The translations under genes and the position numbers were made by a program. The notes beneath the pieces were generated by a model. It saw only the letters and a program-made list of their open reading frames with translations, did no database searches and was not told the DNA's origin. From NCBI GenBank assembly GCA_964383845.1, contig CAYLIF010000001.1, positions 1 to 64,000 of the forward strand: 64,000 nt of DNA, read 5' to 3'. Source of the DNA: JAAZGD01 sp964383845 (lineage in GTDB: Bacteria > Bacillota > Clostridia > Peptostreptococcales > Anaerovoracaceae). Positions 1 through 8,184 of this stretch are shown one piece after another. Positions within the stretch are counted from its first letter, which is position 1, and each line of letters starts with the position of its first letter.

Positions 1-75
1 TTTTGTTCAAAAGGGGTATTGGGATTAGAGATTAATGAGGTTATCAGGGGGATAACCACGACTAAATTATATTAG
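1..75 (+). CDS. possible 3' end of an upstream gene (partial)
   Basis: Frame 1 is open from the first base to a TAG at 73-75 and would encode the last 24 residues of a protein, ending ITTTKLY. The other two forward frames stop within 40 bases. I do not recognise the peptide, so this may be chance. A perfect 7-base inverted repeat (GGTTATC, 39-45, with GATAACC, 51-57) lies inside it and has no T-run after it. Bases 76-353 hold no other convincing gene, only the promoter listed for proB. Confidence 0.3.
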   Translation, partial: FCSKGVLGLEINEVIRGITTTKLY

Positions 76-259
76 AATGTTCGGTAAAATGCAATAATTA
101 AAGGCTATTAATTGCTTTTTAATGGACCTTCTTTCGTGTTTTCCATAAGTAAATGGTGCATTAAGCAATATAATAGCAAACTAGTAGCAAAATCGTATTT
201 AGGATGGCAAAATAAGGTGTTATTTAAAAATCCCAGAGGACTGTGTTATTTAGAGATTC

Positions 260-288
260 TTGTACATCCGCACTGAATGTGATAATAT
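260..288 (+). promoter_or_regulatory. candidate sigma-A promoter for proB
   Basis: TTGTAC (260-265) and TAATAT (283-288) are separated by 17 bases. They lie about 65 bases before the proB start, in an otherwise non-coding stretch. This is a consensus match only. Confidence 0.35.
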
Positions 289-353
289 TATTCAATCTAG
301 AAGTGGCAAAACAATAAGATCAAAGGCGTATTTGGAAAGGTAATATAAGCAAA

Positions 354-1151
354 ATGGAGTCAATGAGCGACTTGATTAAAAAGAGTAAAAAAATTGTTCT
401 TAAAATTGGCAGCAATGTGCTTTCTGATGATTGCGGCGTAGTAAACAAAATTGTTATACACGAAATAGTAGAGCAAGCATATGAACTTATAGACAAGGGA
501 AAACAAGTAGTAATTGTTTCTTCCGGTGCAGGAATATGCGGCGTTGGAGCTATTAATAAATGGATGAGAAGAGGAGATATTCATTATAAGCAAGCTCTTT
601 GTGCTATCGGCCAAGTTGAGCTTATGATGGCATATAAAGAGGCTTTTTGGGATTTCGATATACACGTTGCCCAAATCTTGCTAACCAGAGAAGATTTTAG
701 TGATCAAAACCGAAGATTAAATATAAGAAACGCCCTTTTCACCTTGGTGGATGAAGGTGTCGTTCCTGTTATAAATGAAAACGACAGTGTTTCTGTAGAA
801 GAAATTAAAATTGGAGACAACGATTCTTTAAGTGCATCCACTGCAAATTTATGGAATGCAGATTGTTTGATTGTACTTTCTGATATTGATGGCGTTTATG
901 ACAAGGATCCAAAGCGTTTTCCAGACGCTTCCCTTATCGAAGAGGTATGGGATATTGATGGATTATTAATGGAGATTGACGTACTGGGAAAAAGTGATTT
1001 TGGAACAGGAGGAATCTTAACAAAAATCGAAGCTGCTCGCAGCGTCAATGAATATGGCATTCCTCTTATTTTGCTTAATGGGAAGAAGCAGAATATTATT
1101 AGGGGAGCATATAAGGGAACAGAAAAAGGCACTGTGTTTTATAGCAAATAA
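354..1151 (+). CDS. proB: glutamate 5-kinase
   Basis: ProB phosphorylates glutamate at the gamma-carboxyl with ATP, the first step of proline synthesis in the cytoplasm. The 265-residue protein is a bare amino-acid-kinase domain: KIGSNVL near residue 17, VSSGAG near 55, GQVELM near 87, VINENDSV near 143, IGDNDSLSA near 155, and DFGTGGILTK near 217. There is no C-terminal PUA domain, so it is the short form of the family. The ATG at 354 has GGAAAGG 13 bases upstream; a second ATG at 363 has only a badly spaced GGAG. proC follows 27 bases later, while proA, the partner enzyme usually next to proB, is absent from the window. Confidence 0.93.
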   Translation: MESMSDLIKKSKKIVLKIGSNVLSDDCGVVNKIVIHEIVEQAYELIDKGKQVVIVSSGAGICGVGAINKWMRRGDIHYKQALCAIGQVELMMAYKEAFWDFDIHVAQILLTREDFSDQNRRLNIRNALFTLVDEGVVPVINENDSVSVEEIKIGDNDSLSASTANLWNADCLIVLSDIDGVYDKDPKRFPDASLIEEVWDIDGLLMEIDVLGKSDFGTGGILTKIEAARSVNEYGIPLILLNGKKQNIIRGAYKGTEKGTVFYSK

Positions 1152-1178
1152 GAAGAAAAAGGCAAGGAAGGAATAGTG

Positions 1179-1991
1179 ATGAAATTAGGATTTATCGGAG
1201 CTGGGAATATGGGTGGTGCGATTCTAAAAGGCTGTGTAGAATCTGGTAGGTTTGCAAGCAAAGATATTTATGTATGCGACAAAGACCCTGAGCGTAGGAA
1301 AAGTTGGGAAGAATTGCTTCTAATCAATACAACTGAAGATATAGGAAAAGTTGTTGAAATATGTGATATTATTATTGTGGGAATAAAACCGGATGGATTT
1401 TCAACTGTTATGCCTGAAATCTCAAATCAATGGAAAACAAATAAAATTCTAGTTTCTATGGCAGCGGGAATACCAATTTCTTTTTTAGAAGGCTTCTTGC
1501 CAATGGGTTCCAAAGTTATTCGTATTATGCCTAATACTCCTGCAATGGTAAGAGAAGGGATGGTTTCTGTCTCTAGAAACAAAAATATTTCCAATAAAGA
1601 TATGGACATATCAATGGGTATTTTTCGAAGCGTAGGATTGGCAGAAGAAGTTGACGAAAATCTTATAGATTGTGTGATAGGTGTAAGTGGCAGTTCACCT
1701 GCCTACACATATCTTTATATAGAAGCCTTGGTTGAAGGCGCCGTTGCAAACGGAATGGAAAAAGAAATAGCCACCAGATTTGCTGCTCAATCGGTTTTGG
1801 GGGCAGCGAAAATGGTTTTAGAGACAGGTGTAGATCCACAGCAACTATGTTTAAATGTTTGTTCTCCTGGAGGTACAACAATAGAAGCTGTAAACAAATT
1901 GAAAGAAAATGGATTCAAAGAAAACATAAAAGAAGCATTCCAAGCAGCAGTTGATAAGTCGGAATTTCTTTCAAACAAAAGGGAAGGCTAA
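1179..1991 (+). CDS. proC: pyrroline-5-carboxylate reductase
   Basis: ProC reduces 1-pyrroline-5-carboxylate to L-proline with NAD(P)H, the last step of the pathway begun by ProB just upstream. The 270-residue protein opens with the dinucleotide-binding loop GAGNMGGAI at about residues 7-15 and has the C-terminal dimerisation signature with SGSSPAYTY near residue 174 and CSPGGTTIEAV near 228. I chose the ATG at 1179 over the GTG at 1176 because AAGGAAGG lies at a good distance from it. The gene overlaps no neighbour, but the Nudix gene starts 4 bases after its stop, so the three genes are probably one transcript. Confidence 0.94.
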   Translation: MKLGFIGAGNMGGAILKGCVESGRFASKDIYVCDKDPERRKSWEELLLINTTEDIGKVVEICDIIIVGIKPDGFSTVMPEISNQWKTNKILVSMAAGIPISFLEGFLPMGSKVIRIMPNTPAMVREGMVSVSRNKNISNKDMDISMGIFRSVGLAEEVDENLIDCVIGVSGSSPAYTYLYIEALVEGAVANGMEKEIATRFAAQSVLGAAKMVLETGVDPQQLCLNVCSPGGTTIEAVNKLKENGFKENIKEAFQAAVDKSEFLSNKREG

Positions 1992-1995
1992 AGTC

Positions 1996-2529
1996 ATGAC
2001 TTTTGAAGAGAAAACTTTAGAAACAGAAGAAATATATAATGGTAAAGTGCTTAATTTGCGTAGAGACAAGGTTACTACAGTAAATGGAGGTACAGCCTAC
2101 AGAGAAATAATTGAACACCCCGGTGGTGTCGTAATGGCAGCAGTTACAAAAGACAAAAAAATGGTGATGATTCGCCAATTTAGAAAAGCAGTAGAACAAG
2201 TTGTTTTCGAAGCACCGGCTGGTAAGTTGGAACTGGGAGAAGATATATTCGCGGCAGCTAAAAGAGAGCTTAAAGAGGAGACGGGTTATAAGGCTGAAAA
2301 AATAGACTTCATGGGTTCTTATTTCAGTAGTTGTGGATATACATCAGAAAAACTTCATATTTTTTTGTGTAGCGATTTAATTCTAGGTGAGACTGCATTT
2401 GATGAACATGAAGCACTTGTAGTGGAAGAGCATCCAATTAAAGATTTGTTTCAAAGGGTTTTGGCCGGAGAGATAGATGATGCAAAAACAGCGTTAGCTA
2501 TACTTTTGGCATATGATAAAACAAAATGA
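1996..2529 (+). CDS. Nudix hydrolase, ADP-ribose pyrophosphatase type
   Basis: Members of this NudF-like family split ADP-ribose into AMP and ribose 5-phosphate, clearing a toxic metabolite. The complete Nudix box GX5EX7REUXEEXGU is visible at about residues 75-97, with REL and EETGY, preceded by the family's VEQVVFEAPAGKLE stretch. I start the gene at the ATG at 1996 (177 residues), 8 bases after GGGAAGG; a longer frame from 1951 would overlap the proC tail by 41 bases. Substrate is inferred from the family; other nucleoside diphosphate sugars are possible. Confidence 0.85.
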   Translation: MTFEEKTLETEEIYNGKVLNLRRDKVTTVNGGTAYREIIEHPGGVVMAAVTKDKKMVMIRQFRKAVEQVVFEAPAGKLELGEDIFAAAKRELKEETGYKAEKIDFMGSYFSSCGYTSEKLHIFLCSDLILGETAFDEHEALVVEEHPIKDLFQRVLAGEIDDAKTALAILLAYDKTK

Positions 2530-2566
2530 TATTAGGAACAATTATTAAAAAAGGAGGAAATCGTTT

Positions 2567-3466
2567 ATGGCAGGCTATTTGGAAGAATTCGCGAATCACT
2601 TAGAAGTAGATCAAAGGAAGGCCAAAAATACAAGAGAAGCTTACCGGAGAGATGTTGACGCTTTTTCCATCATACTGTCAGAGAAGAAAATCGATAGCCT
2701 AGCCCATGCAACAAACACTCAAGTAGTAGGCTATTTACTTAAACTTAAAAATGAAGGAAAATCTGGAGCTACTATTAACCGTAAAGTCGCCTCTTTAAGA
2801 GCATTTTATCGATTTATGATTGAAAAGGGTTATATGAAAGAAAACCCTACTTTAAACATTAAATCCCCAAAAATTGAGAGAAAAACCATAGAATATTTAA
2901 CGGTGGAAGAAATAGACAAGTTACTTTCACTTCCCGATGGATCATTGAGAGGGATTAGAGATAAAGCAATCTTGGAAGTTCTTTATGCAACAGGTGTTAG
3001 GGTTAGCGAGATAACTGAAACCAACATTGAAGATATAAACCTTAGAGTGGGCTTTATTACTTGTAAAGGAGACCATGGAAAAGCCAGGATAGTTCCTATG
3101 GGAAGACCCGCAAAAGCCTCGTTAGAGGAATATGTTTACGATGCGAGACCAAAGATGCTGCATAAAGATAAAGACGAGGGAAAAGAAGAACGTTCACTTT
3201 TTGTAAATTATGCAGGGAACCGAATAACGAGACAAGGCCTTTGGAAGATAATAAAGGGATACGCTAAAAAAGCTGGAGTTGAAAGCAACATAACTCCTCA
3301 AACCTTACGTAACTCTTTTGCGGTACATATGATTCAAAATGGAGCAGATATCAAATCACTTCAAGAACTTTTAGGCCATGATGATGTTACTGCAACAAAA
3401 GTTTTTTTGTCAGTAACTAAAAGCAGACTCAAAGAAGTTTATGACCATGCACATCCTAGAGCATAA
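2567..3466 (+). CDS. XerD-like tyrosine recombinase, catalytic tyrosine replaced
   Basis: This 299-residue protein aligns with XerD over its whole length: a SAM-like N-terminal core-binding domain (residues 1-100) and a C-terminal recombinase domain ending HPRA exactly as E. coli XerD does. Of the active-site set it keeps the first arginine (in ATGVRVSE), the beta-hairpin lysine (CKGDHGKAR), Arg248 and His271. The His of the HxxR box is Gln245, and the nucleophilic tyrosine (E. coli Tyr279) is Phe280, read from a TTT codon in a clean open frame. It should not form the covalent DNA-protein link, so true Xer recombination must be done by another gene. A DNA-binding or regulatory role is inference. 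The ribosome site AAAGGAGG is strong, so the gene is probably expressed. Confidence 0.85.
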   Translation: MAGYLEEFANHLEVDQRKAKNTREAYRRDVDAFSIILSEKKIDSLAHATNTQVVGYLLKLKNEGKSGATINRKVASLRAFYRFMIEKGYMKENPTLNIKSPKIERKTIEYLTVEEIDKLLSLPDGSLRGIRDKAILEVLYATGVRVSEITETNIEDINLRVGFITCKGDHGKARIVPMGRPAKASLEEYVYDARPKMLHKDKDEGKEERSLFVNYAGNRITRQGLWKIIKGYAKKAGVESNITPQTLRNSFAVHMIQNGADIKSLQELLGHDDVTATKVFLSVTKSRLKEVYDHAHPRA

Positions 3467-3480
3467 ATCCTATAAATTCG

Positions 3481-3509
3481 TTGCATTCTCAATTTCATCA
3501 TGCTATAAT
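3481..3509 (+). promoter_or_regulatory. strong sigma-A promoter for rplS
   Basis: TTGCAT (3481-3486) is followed after 17 bases by a perfect TATAAT (3504-3509). It begins 15 bases after the xerD-like stop and predicts a leader of about 75 bases before L19. Confidence 0.8.
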
Positions 3510-3515
3510 TGAAAA

Positions 3516-3593
3516 GTTATTACGGGCGGTCCTCTGGGTAATCCAAAGAAGAAGGATACCATGAACGTCTTGGGAGAGAGGAGGAAATAACGT
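3516..3593 (+). promoter_or_regulatory. structured leader of rplS (L19 leader-like)
   Basis: The predicted 5' leader folds into a hairpin GGT-A-ATCC (3537-3544) with GGATACC (3554-3560), closing a 9-base loop with one bulged A. TCCTCT (3530-3535) can pair with AGAGGA (3577-3582), which is part of the ribosome site of L19. Leaders that bind their own protein are known upstream of L19 genes in low-GC Gram-positives (the Rfam L19_leader family). The match here is by position and shape, not by a model search. Confidence 0.5.
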
Positions 3594-3932
3594 ATGGATA
3601 TTATGCAAGCAGTTGGTCAGGAATTTTTAAAGAGCGAAGTACCTGTTGTTAATGTTGGTGACACCGTCAAGGTTTCTATCAAGATTAAAGAAGGAACCAG
3701 AGAGAGAATCCAAATTTTTGAAGGATTTGTTTTGAAAAAACAAAACGGTGGAGTAGGCGAAACTTTTACAGTAAGAAGAATCGCATCTGGTATAGGTGTA
3801 GAAAAAACCTTTCCATTACACTCACCGAAAATTGATAAAATTGAAGTGGTTCGACAGGGTAATGTAAGAAGAGCTAAGCTTAATTACATGAGAGAACGTA
3901 CTGGAAAAGCAGCAAGAATCAAATCAAAATAA
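3594..3932 (+). CDS. rplS: 50S ribosomal protein L19
   Basis: L19 sits at the interface of the two ribosomal subunits. The 112-residue protein has the usual family length and typical sequence: PVVNVGDTVKV, RIQIFEGFVL, FTVRRIASGIGVEKTFP, and the C-terminal VRRAKLNYMRER. The ATG follows a strong GAGGAGG site. It has its own promoter and leader and is closed by a terminator. The usual companions rpsP, rimM and trmD are not here; instead the ribosome-assembly GTPase RbgA follows. Confidence 0.97.
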   Translation: MDIMQAVGQEFLKSEVPVVNVGDTVKVSIKIKEGTRERIQIFEGFVLKKQNGGVGETFTVRRIASGIGVEKTFPLHSPKIDKIEVVRQGNVRRAKLNYMRERTGKAARIKSK

Positions 3933-3950
3933 TGATGTGATGGCTTCTAA

Positions 3951-3972
3951 AAGGACCCTTAGGGTCCTTTTT
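3951..3972 (+). terminator. rho-independent terminator after rplS
   Basis: AAGGACCC (3951-3958) pairs with GGGTCCTT (3962-3969) around a 3-base loop, and the T-run extends to 3972. It separates the rplS transcript from rbgA, although read-through is likely. Confidence 0.85.
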
Positions 3973-4000
3973 ATTATAAGAAAAGGAAAGGATGAACTAA

Positions 4001-4846
4001 ATGGCGAATTCCATTAACTGGTATCCAGGACATATGAAAAAAACAAGAACCCTAATACAAGAAAACCTTAAACTGGTTGATGTTGTGGTAGAGGTTGTTG
4101 ATGCAAGAATTCCCCTTTCATCTAGAAATCCTATAATTGATGAACTCATTCTTCGAAAACCGAGAATAATAGCCCTAAACAAAAGCGATTTGGCTGATGA
4201 AAATGCCAACCAACAATGGCTTAGACATTTTCAAGAATCCGGACATTCTGTTACCTTAATTAATGCTATGAGTGGTAAAGGGATTCCTCAATTATTTAGG
4301 CTGCTAGAAGAGCAGCGATTAGAGAAGAACCGAGATAGGGTAGTAAAGAAGCCATTCAGAATAATGATTGTAGGTGTACCTAATGTTGGTAAATCATCAT
4401 TAATTAATAGATTGACAAAAAAAAAGAGTACTCAAACAGGTGATCGGCCAGGGATAACCAAAGGTAAGCAGTGGTTAACTATGGAAAATGGTATGCAGCT
4501 TTTAGATACTCCGGGAATACTTTGGCCTAAATTCGAAGACCCTCAGGTGGGTCGGAACTTGGCATTTTGTGGCTCAGTAAAAGATGAGATAATGGATCTT
4601 GAAGACTTGGCTTTCGAATTAATTAAGACATTATCTCCTCGCTATGGCAATCTCTTTATGGAGCGATACAATATAGATGAAGTTAGTGAGGAACCATTGG
4701 AAACAATGGAAAAAATAGCAGAAAAAAGAGGCTTCATTTTATCGGGTAACAGATTCGATTATCTAAGAACCGCAAGAATGGTTATTGATGAATTCAGGTC
4801 TGGGACTCTTGGGAATGTAACATTAGAAAGGGCCCCCGTTAAATGA
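4001..4846 (+). CDS. rbgA: ribosome biogenesis GTPase RbgA (YlqF)
   Basis: RbgA is a GTPase needed for late 50S subunit assembly. The GTPase motifs appear in the circularly permuted order of the family: G4 NKSD at residues 60-63, G5-like NAMSGKG near 88-94, then G1 GVPNVGKSS at 125-133 and G3 DTPG at 169-172. The N-terminus has the typical INWYPGHMKK. At 281 residues it has the standard length, with a C-terminal ANTAR-like helical region. The ribosome site is GGAAAGGA. Placement after rplS fits its role, and the next gene rnhB overlaps it by 4 bases. Confidence 0.95.
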   Translation: MANSINWYPGHMKKTRTLIQENLKLVDVVVEVVDARIPLSSRNPIIDELILRKPRIIALNKSDLADENANQQWLRHFQESGHSVTLINAMSGKGIPQLFRLLEEQRLEKNRDRVVKKPFRIMIVGVPNVGKSSLINRLTKKKSTQTGDRPGITKGKQWLTMENGMQLLDTPGILWPKFEDPQVGRNLAFCGSVKDEIMDLEDLAFELIKTLSPRYGNLFMERYNIDEVSEEPLETMEKIAEKRGFILSGNRFDYLRTARMVIDEFRSGTLGNVTLERAPVK

Positions 4847-5514
4847 AACTCGAAGAAAAATGGACAATTAGATTAAAGGAATTAAAAGCCATGGAGGATG
4901 CATTAAGAATTCAGGGCCTTTTATATATAGGTGGTGTTGACGAAGTAGGAAGAGGTCCCTTGGCTGGGCCTGTGGTAGCTGCATGCGTAGTTTTACCAGA
5001 GAACTTCAATGTGTTGGGCATTGATGATTCCAAGAAGGTCTCTCAAAAACGTAGAGAAATCCTATGTGATGTAATAAAGGAAGAAGCATTAGCCTTTGGT
5101 ATTGGCCTAGTAGACAATATAAAAATAGATCAAATAAATATTTTAGAAGCCACGAAATCGGCTATGGCTATAGCTATAAAGGAATGCGACTATGTCTTAA
5201 CAAAAGAGGGTGGGCAAATAGAGCACCTCCTTATAGATGGAATGAATATTAGTGAGGTGGAAATCACTCAAACCTCAGTCATAAAAGGCGACTCAACTTG
5301 TCTTTGTGTAGCGGCAGCATCGATTGTTGCAAAGGTAACTAGAGATATCATGATGGGAGAGTATCATCGGGTTTATCCTGCTTATGGTTTTGATCAAAAC
5401 AAAGGTTATGGTACTAAAATTCACTACGAGGGGTTAGCAAAAGCTGGCCCTTGTGAAATACATCGAAAAAGCTTTCTTAAAAACAAGGACAATCATTGGA
5501 ATATAACGAGATAG
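4843..5514 (+). CDS. rnhB: ribonuclease HII
   Basis: RNase HII cuts RNA in RNA-DNA hybrids and removes single ribonucleotides from DNA. The signature GVDEVGRGPLAGPVVAA starts at residue 31, supplying Asp33 and Glu34 of the active site; a further Asp lies in LLIDGM near residue 133, and ASIVAKVTRD near 163. Its 223 residues match the bacterial type 2 family without an extra N-terminal domain. The ATG overlaps the rbgA stop as ATGA, so translation is probably coupled. Confidence 0.95.
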   Translation: MKLEEKWTIRLKELKAMEDALRIQGLLYIGGVDEVGRGPLAGPVVAACVVLPENFNVLGIDDSKKVSQKRREILCDVIKEEALAFGIGLVDNIKIDQINILEATKSAMAIAIKECDYVLTKEGGQIEHLLIDGMNISEVEITQTSVIKGDSTCLCVAAASIVAKVTRDIMMGEYHRVYPAYGFDQNKGYGTKIHYEGLAKAGPCEIHRKSFLKNKDNHWNITR

Positions 5515-5517
5515 CAG

Positions 5518-5547
5518 TTGCCTTAACTTGGAAAACCATTGTATAAT
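5518..5547 (+). promoter_or_regulatory. sigma-A promoter for fhs
   Basis: TTGCCT (5518-5523) and TATAAT (5542-5547) are 18 bases apart, starting just after the rnhB stop. It gives fhs independent transcription with a leader of about 25 bases. Confidence 0.6.
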
Positions 5548-5578
5548 ATTAGTTAAACCAACAGAAAAGGAGAAAAAG

Positions 5579-7255
5579 ATGACCATGAAAAGTGATATAC
5601 AAATTGCCCAAGAATCCCAGCTAAAACCTATCCAAGAAATTGCAAAGGATATTGGAATCGGGGAAGAGTTTTTAGAGCTTTATGGGGCCCACAAGGCCAA
5701 AATCGATTATAATCTTTTGAAGGATCTTGAAAGCCGAGAAAATGGAAAGCTAATCTTAGTGACAGCAATAACACCCACTCCAGCAGGAGAAGGTAAGACC
5801 ACCACCACTGTAGGTCTTTCGGATTCTTTGAGAAAAATCGGCAAAAAATCTTTTGTGGCCTTAAGAGAACCTTCCTTGGGACCTGTTTTTGGAGTTAAAG
5901 GAGGTGCAGCTGGTGGGGGCTATGCCCAAGTTGTTCCTATGGAGGATATCAATCTTCACTTTACAGGAGATATCCATGCGGTGGGAACAGCCAACAATTT
6001 ATTGGCGGCAATAATCGACAATCATATCTATCAAGGAAATGCCTTGAACATTGATGGAAGAAAAATCACATGGCGTCGTTGCATGGACATGAACGATAGA
6101 CAATTACGATATATTACCGATGGTTTAGGTGGAAGAACTAACGGTGTACCTAGAGAAGACAACTTTGATATCACAGTAGCGTCTGAAGTAATGGCTGTAC
6201 TATGTCTTTCTCAGGACATACAAGACTTAAAAGAACGCCTAGGCCGTATGGTAATAGGATATAGCTACGATGACCAAGCCATTACAGTGGCTCAACTTAA
6301 GGCGGAAGGTGCTATGGCTGCCTTATTAAAGGATGCGTTAAAACCCAATTTGGTTCAAACTCTTGAACATACTCCGGCATTTGTCCATGGAGGTCCTTTT
6401 GCTAACATTGCCCACGGATGTAACTCTCTTATGGCTACAAAGATGGCCTTGAAATTAGCTGATTACGTAGTTACTGAAGCTGGATTTGGTGCAGACCTTG
6501 GGGCGGAAAAATTCCTGGACATCAAATGTAGAATGTCTGGGTTAAAGCCTGATGCAGTGGTTATTGTTGCAACTGTACGTGCACTTAAGCATCATGGAGG
6601 TTCATCGAAGGCCGATTTAGCTACAGAGAACCTAGAAGCTCTTGAAAAGGGATTGCCTAATCTTCTCCAACATGTAGAGAATATAAATAAGGGTTTCGGA
6701 CTTCCAGTTGTTGTTGCAGTTAACCGTTTTCCAACTGATACAGAAGCAGAACTAGAGCTAGTTGCTGAAAAATGTCGGGTTCACAATGTTAATGTTGCCC
6801 TATCGGAAGTATGGGGAAAAGGTGGTAGCGGTGGAATTGATTTAGCAAATGAGGTTGTTAGACTTTGCGATCAATCTAGCAAGTTGGCATTCACCTACGA
6901 TACAGACCAATCAATCGAAGAGAAGATACGAAGCATAGCCCAGAAAATTTATCGAGCTAAGGATATTGTGATATTGCCTCCTGCTTTGAAACAGCTTGAT
7001 CAGCTAAATAAGCTGGGATATGACAAATTACCAATATGTATGGCAAAGACCCAGTATAGTTTTTCGGATGTCCCCACCCTAAAAGGTGCGCCCAGAGATT
7101 TCACTGTGTCCATAAGCAACCTGAAGGTATCTGCAGGAGCAGGATTTATTGTTGCCCTTACTGGGGATATAATGACTATGCCTGGGCTACCAAAGATCCC
7201 TGCAGCGCAAGAGATTGATGTGGATGAAAAGGGTAAAATTCAAGGATTGTTCTAG
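5579..7255 (+). CDS. fhs: formate-tetrahydrofolate ligase
   Basis: This enzyme joins formate to tetrahydrofolate with ATP to give 10-formyl-THF, feeding one-carbon metabolism or, in acetogens, the methyl branch of acetyl-CoA synthesis. The 558-residue protein has the P-loop-like TPTPAGEGKTTTTVGL near residue 65, followed by REPSLGPVFGVKGGAAGGGYAQ split over residues 97-118, and LTGDIMTMPGLP near the C-terminus. The ATG at 5579 has GGAGA 5 bases upstream; an upstream in-frame start at 5528 lies on top of the promoter. folD follows after a terminator. fchA, the cyclohydrolase often found between them, is missing. Confidence 0.96.
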   Translation: MTMKSDIQIAQESQLKPIQEIAKDIGIGEEFLELYGAHKAKIDYNLLKDLESRENGKLILVTAITPTPAGEGKTTTTVGLSDSLRKIGKKSFVALREPSLGPVFGVKGGAAGGGYAQVVPMEDINLHFTGDIHAVGTANNLLAAIIDNHIYQGNALNIDGRKITWRRCMDMNDRQLRYITDGLGGRTNGVPREDNFDITVASEVMAVLCLSQDIQDLKERLGRMVIGYSYDDQAITVAQLKAEGAMAALLKDALKPNLVQTLEHTPAFVHGGPFANIAHGCNSLMATKMALKLADYVVTEAGFGADLGAEKFLDIKCRMSGLKPDAVVIVATVRALKHHGGSSKADLATENLEALEKGLPNLLQHVENINKGFGLPVVVAVNRFPTDTEAELELVAEKCRVHNVNVALSEVWGKGGSGGIDLANEVVRLCDQSSKLAFTYDTDQSIEEKIRSIAQKIYRAKDIVILPPALKQLDQLNKLGYDKLPICMAKTQYSFSDVPTLKGAPRDFTVSISNLKVSAGAGFIVALTGDIMTMPGLPKIPAAQEIDVDEKGKIQGLF

Positions 7256-7274
7256 AACATACCATTAGAAAACA

Positions 7275-7307
7275 GTGGCAATATAATTGTATTGCCACGG
7301 TTTTTTT
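7275..7307 (+). terminator. rho-independent terminator after fhs
   Basis: GTGGCAATA (7275-7283) pairs perfectly with TATTGCCAC (7290-7298) around a 6-base loop, followed by GG and seven T (7301-7307). Confidence 0.9.
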
Positions 7308-7335
7308 GATAAAATAACACTCGGAGGTATACCCA

Positions 7336-8184
7336 ATGTCGGAACTGTTAAAAGGAGCTCCTGTTGCTAGAGAAATAAAGGAAGCAATCAAAGAAAAACT
7401 CCATGAGAAAAATCAAAATATTGGATTAGGGCTTATAAGAATGGGATCAAAGCCTGATGACATTTCTTATGAAAAATCCATCGTAAAACAAGCTGAAGAA
7501 ATCGGAATTAATATTATTACCATAGAGCTTCCAGAAGATATAGGAAAATCAGAGCTCACTTCTTTGATGGCCGGGTTAAACAATGATTCATCCCTTCACG
7601 GCATATTAGTTTTTCGTCCCATGTCCAACCCGGAAATTGAAAAAATAATAGTAGAAACCCTTGATCCCAATAAAGATGTTGACGGAATTACAAGTGCATC
7701 TATGGCAATGCAGTACAGTGGATTTGGCCAGGGTTTTCATCCTTGCACAGCAGAAGCCTGTATGAAAATTTTATCTTATTATGACGTTAAACTGGAAGGT
7801 AAAAAGGTTGTTGTTATTGGAAGAAGCCAAGTTATAGGGAAACCTGTCGCTATGATGATGCTTGGAGAAAATGCCACAGTAACAATTTGTCACAGCAAAA
7901 CTGAGCACTTAAAACAAACTGTTAAACAGGCGGATATTGTAATCGCAGCCATTGGCAAAGATCGCTATATCAATGACCAATACTTGAGCGAAGGCCAAAT
8001 TGTCATTGATGTTGGAATCAATTTCGATTATGAAGGAACACTCCATGGAGATGTTGACTTTATTTCAGCAGATGGCGTGGTCAAAGCCATCAGCCCAGTT
8101 CCGGGAGGGGTTGGGAATGTTACAACTGCATTACTATTTGTTCATACCTTAGAAGCTAGTATGAGGAGAGACGAAATTGGATAA
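7336..8184 (+). CDS. folD: FolD-family methylene-THF dehydrogenase (cyclohydrolase residues altered)
   Basis: FolD normally oxidises 5,10-methylene-THF and hydrolyses the methenyl product to 10-formyl-THF. The 282-residue protein has the NAD(P)-binding signature GRSQVIGKP near residue 161 and PVPGGVGNVT near 257. Tyr45 and Asp116 (in KDVDG) of the active site are kept. The cyclohydrolase lysine (E. coli Lys54) aligns with Ile49, and the supporting glutamine (E. coli Gln98) with Phe93 in ILVFRPMS. I recall that a clostridial FolD subgroup has a similar FRP motif. Dehydrogenase activity is likely; cyclohydrolase activity is doubtful. GGAGG precedes the ATG by 9 bases. The next gene overlaps by 8 bases. 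Confidence 0.88.
   Translation: MSELLKGAPVAREIKEAIKEKLHEKNQNIGLGLIRMGSKPDDISYEKSIVKQAEEIGINIITIELPEDIGKSELTSLMAGLNNDSSLHGILVFRPMSNPEIEKIIVETLDPNKDVDGITSASMAMQYSGFGQGFHPCTAEACMKILSYYDVKLEGKKVVVIGRSQVIGKPVAMMMLGENATVTICHSKTEHLKQTVKQADIVIAAIGKDRYINDQYLSEGQIVIDVGINFDYEGTLHGDVDFISADGVVKAISPVPGGVGNVTTALLFVHTLEASMRRDEIG

Noticed and set aside
39..57. Perfect 7-base inverted repeat near the left edge as a terminator
   Set aside because: No T-run follows, and it lies before the stop of the possible upstream reading frame.
2567..3466. Integrase of a mobile element or prophage
   Set aside because: The protein is XerD-like along its length, lacks the nucleophile, sits among housekeeping genes, and no attachment sites, phage genes or tRNA gene are near.
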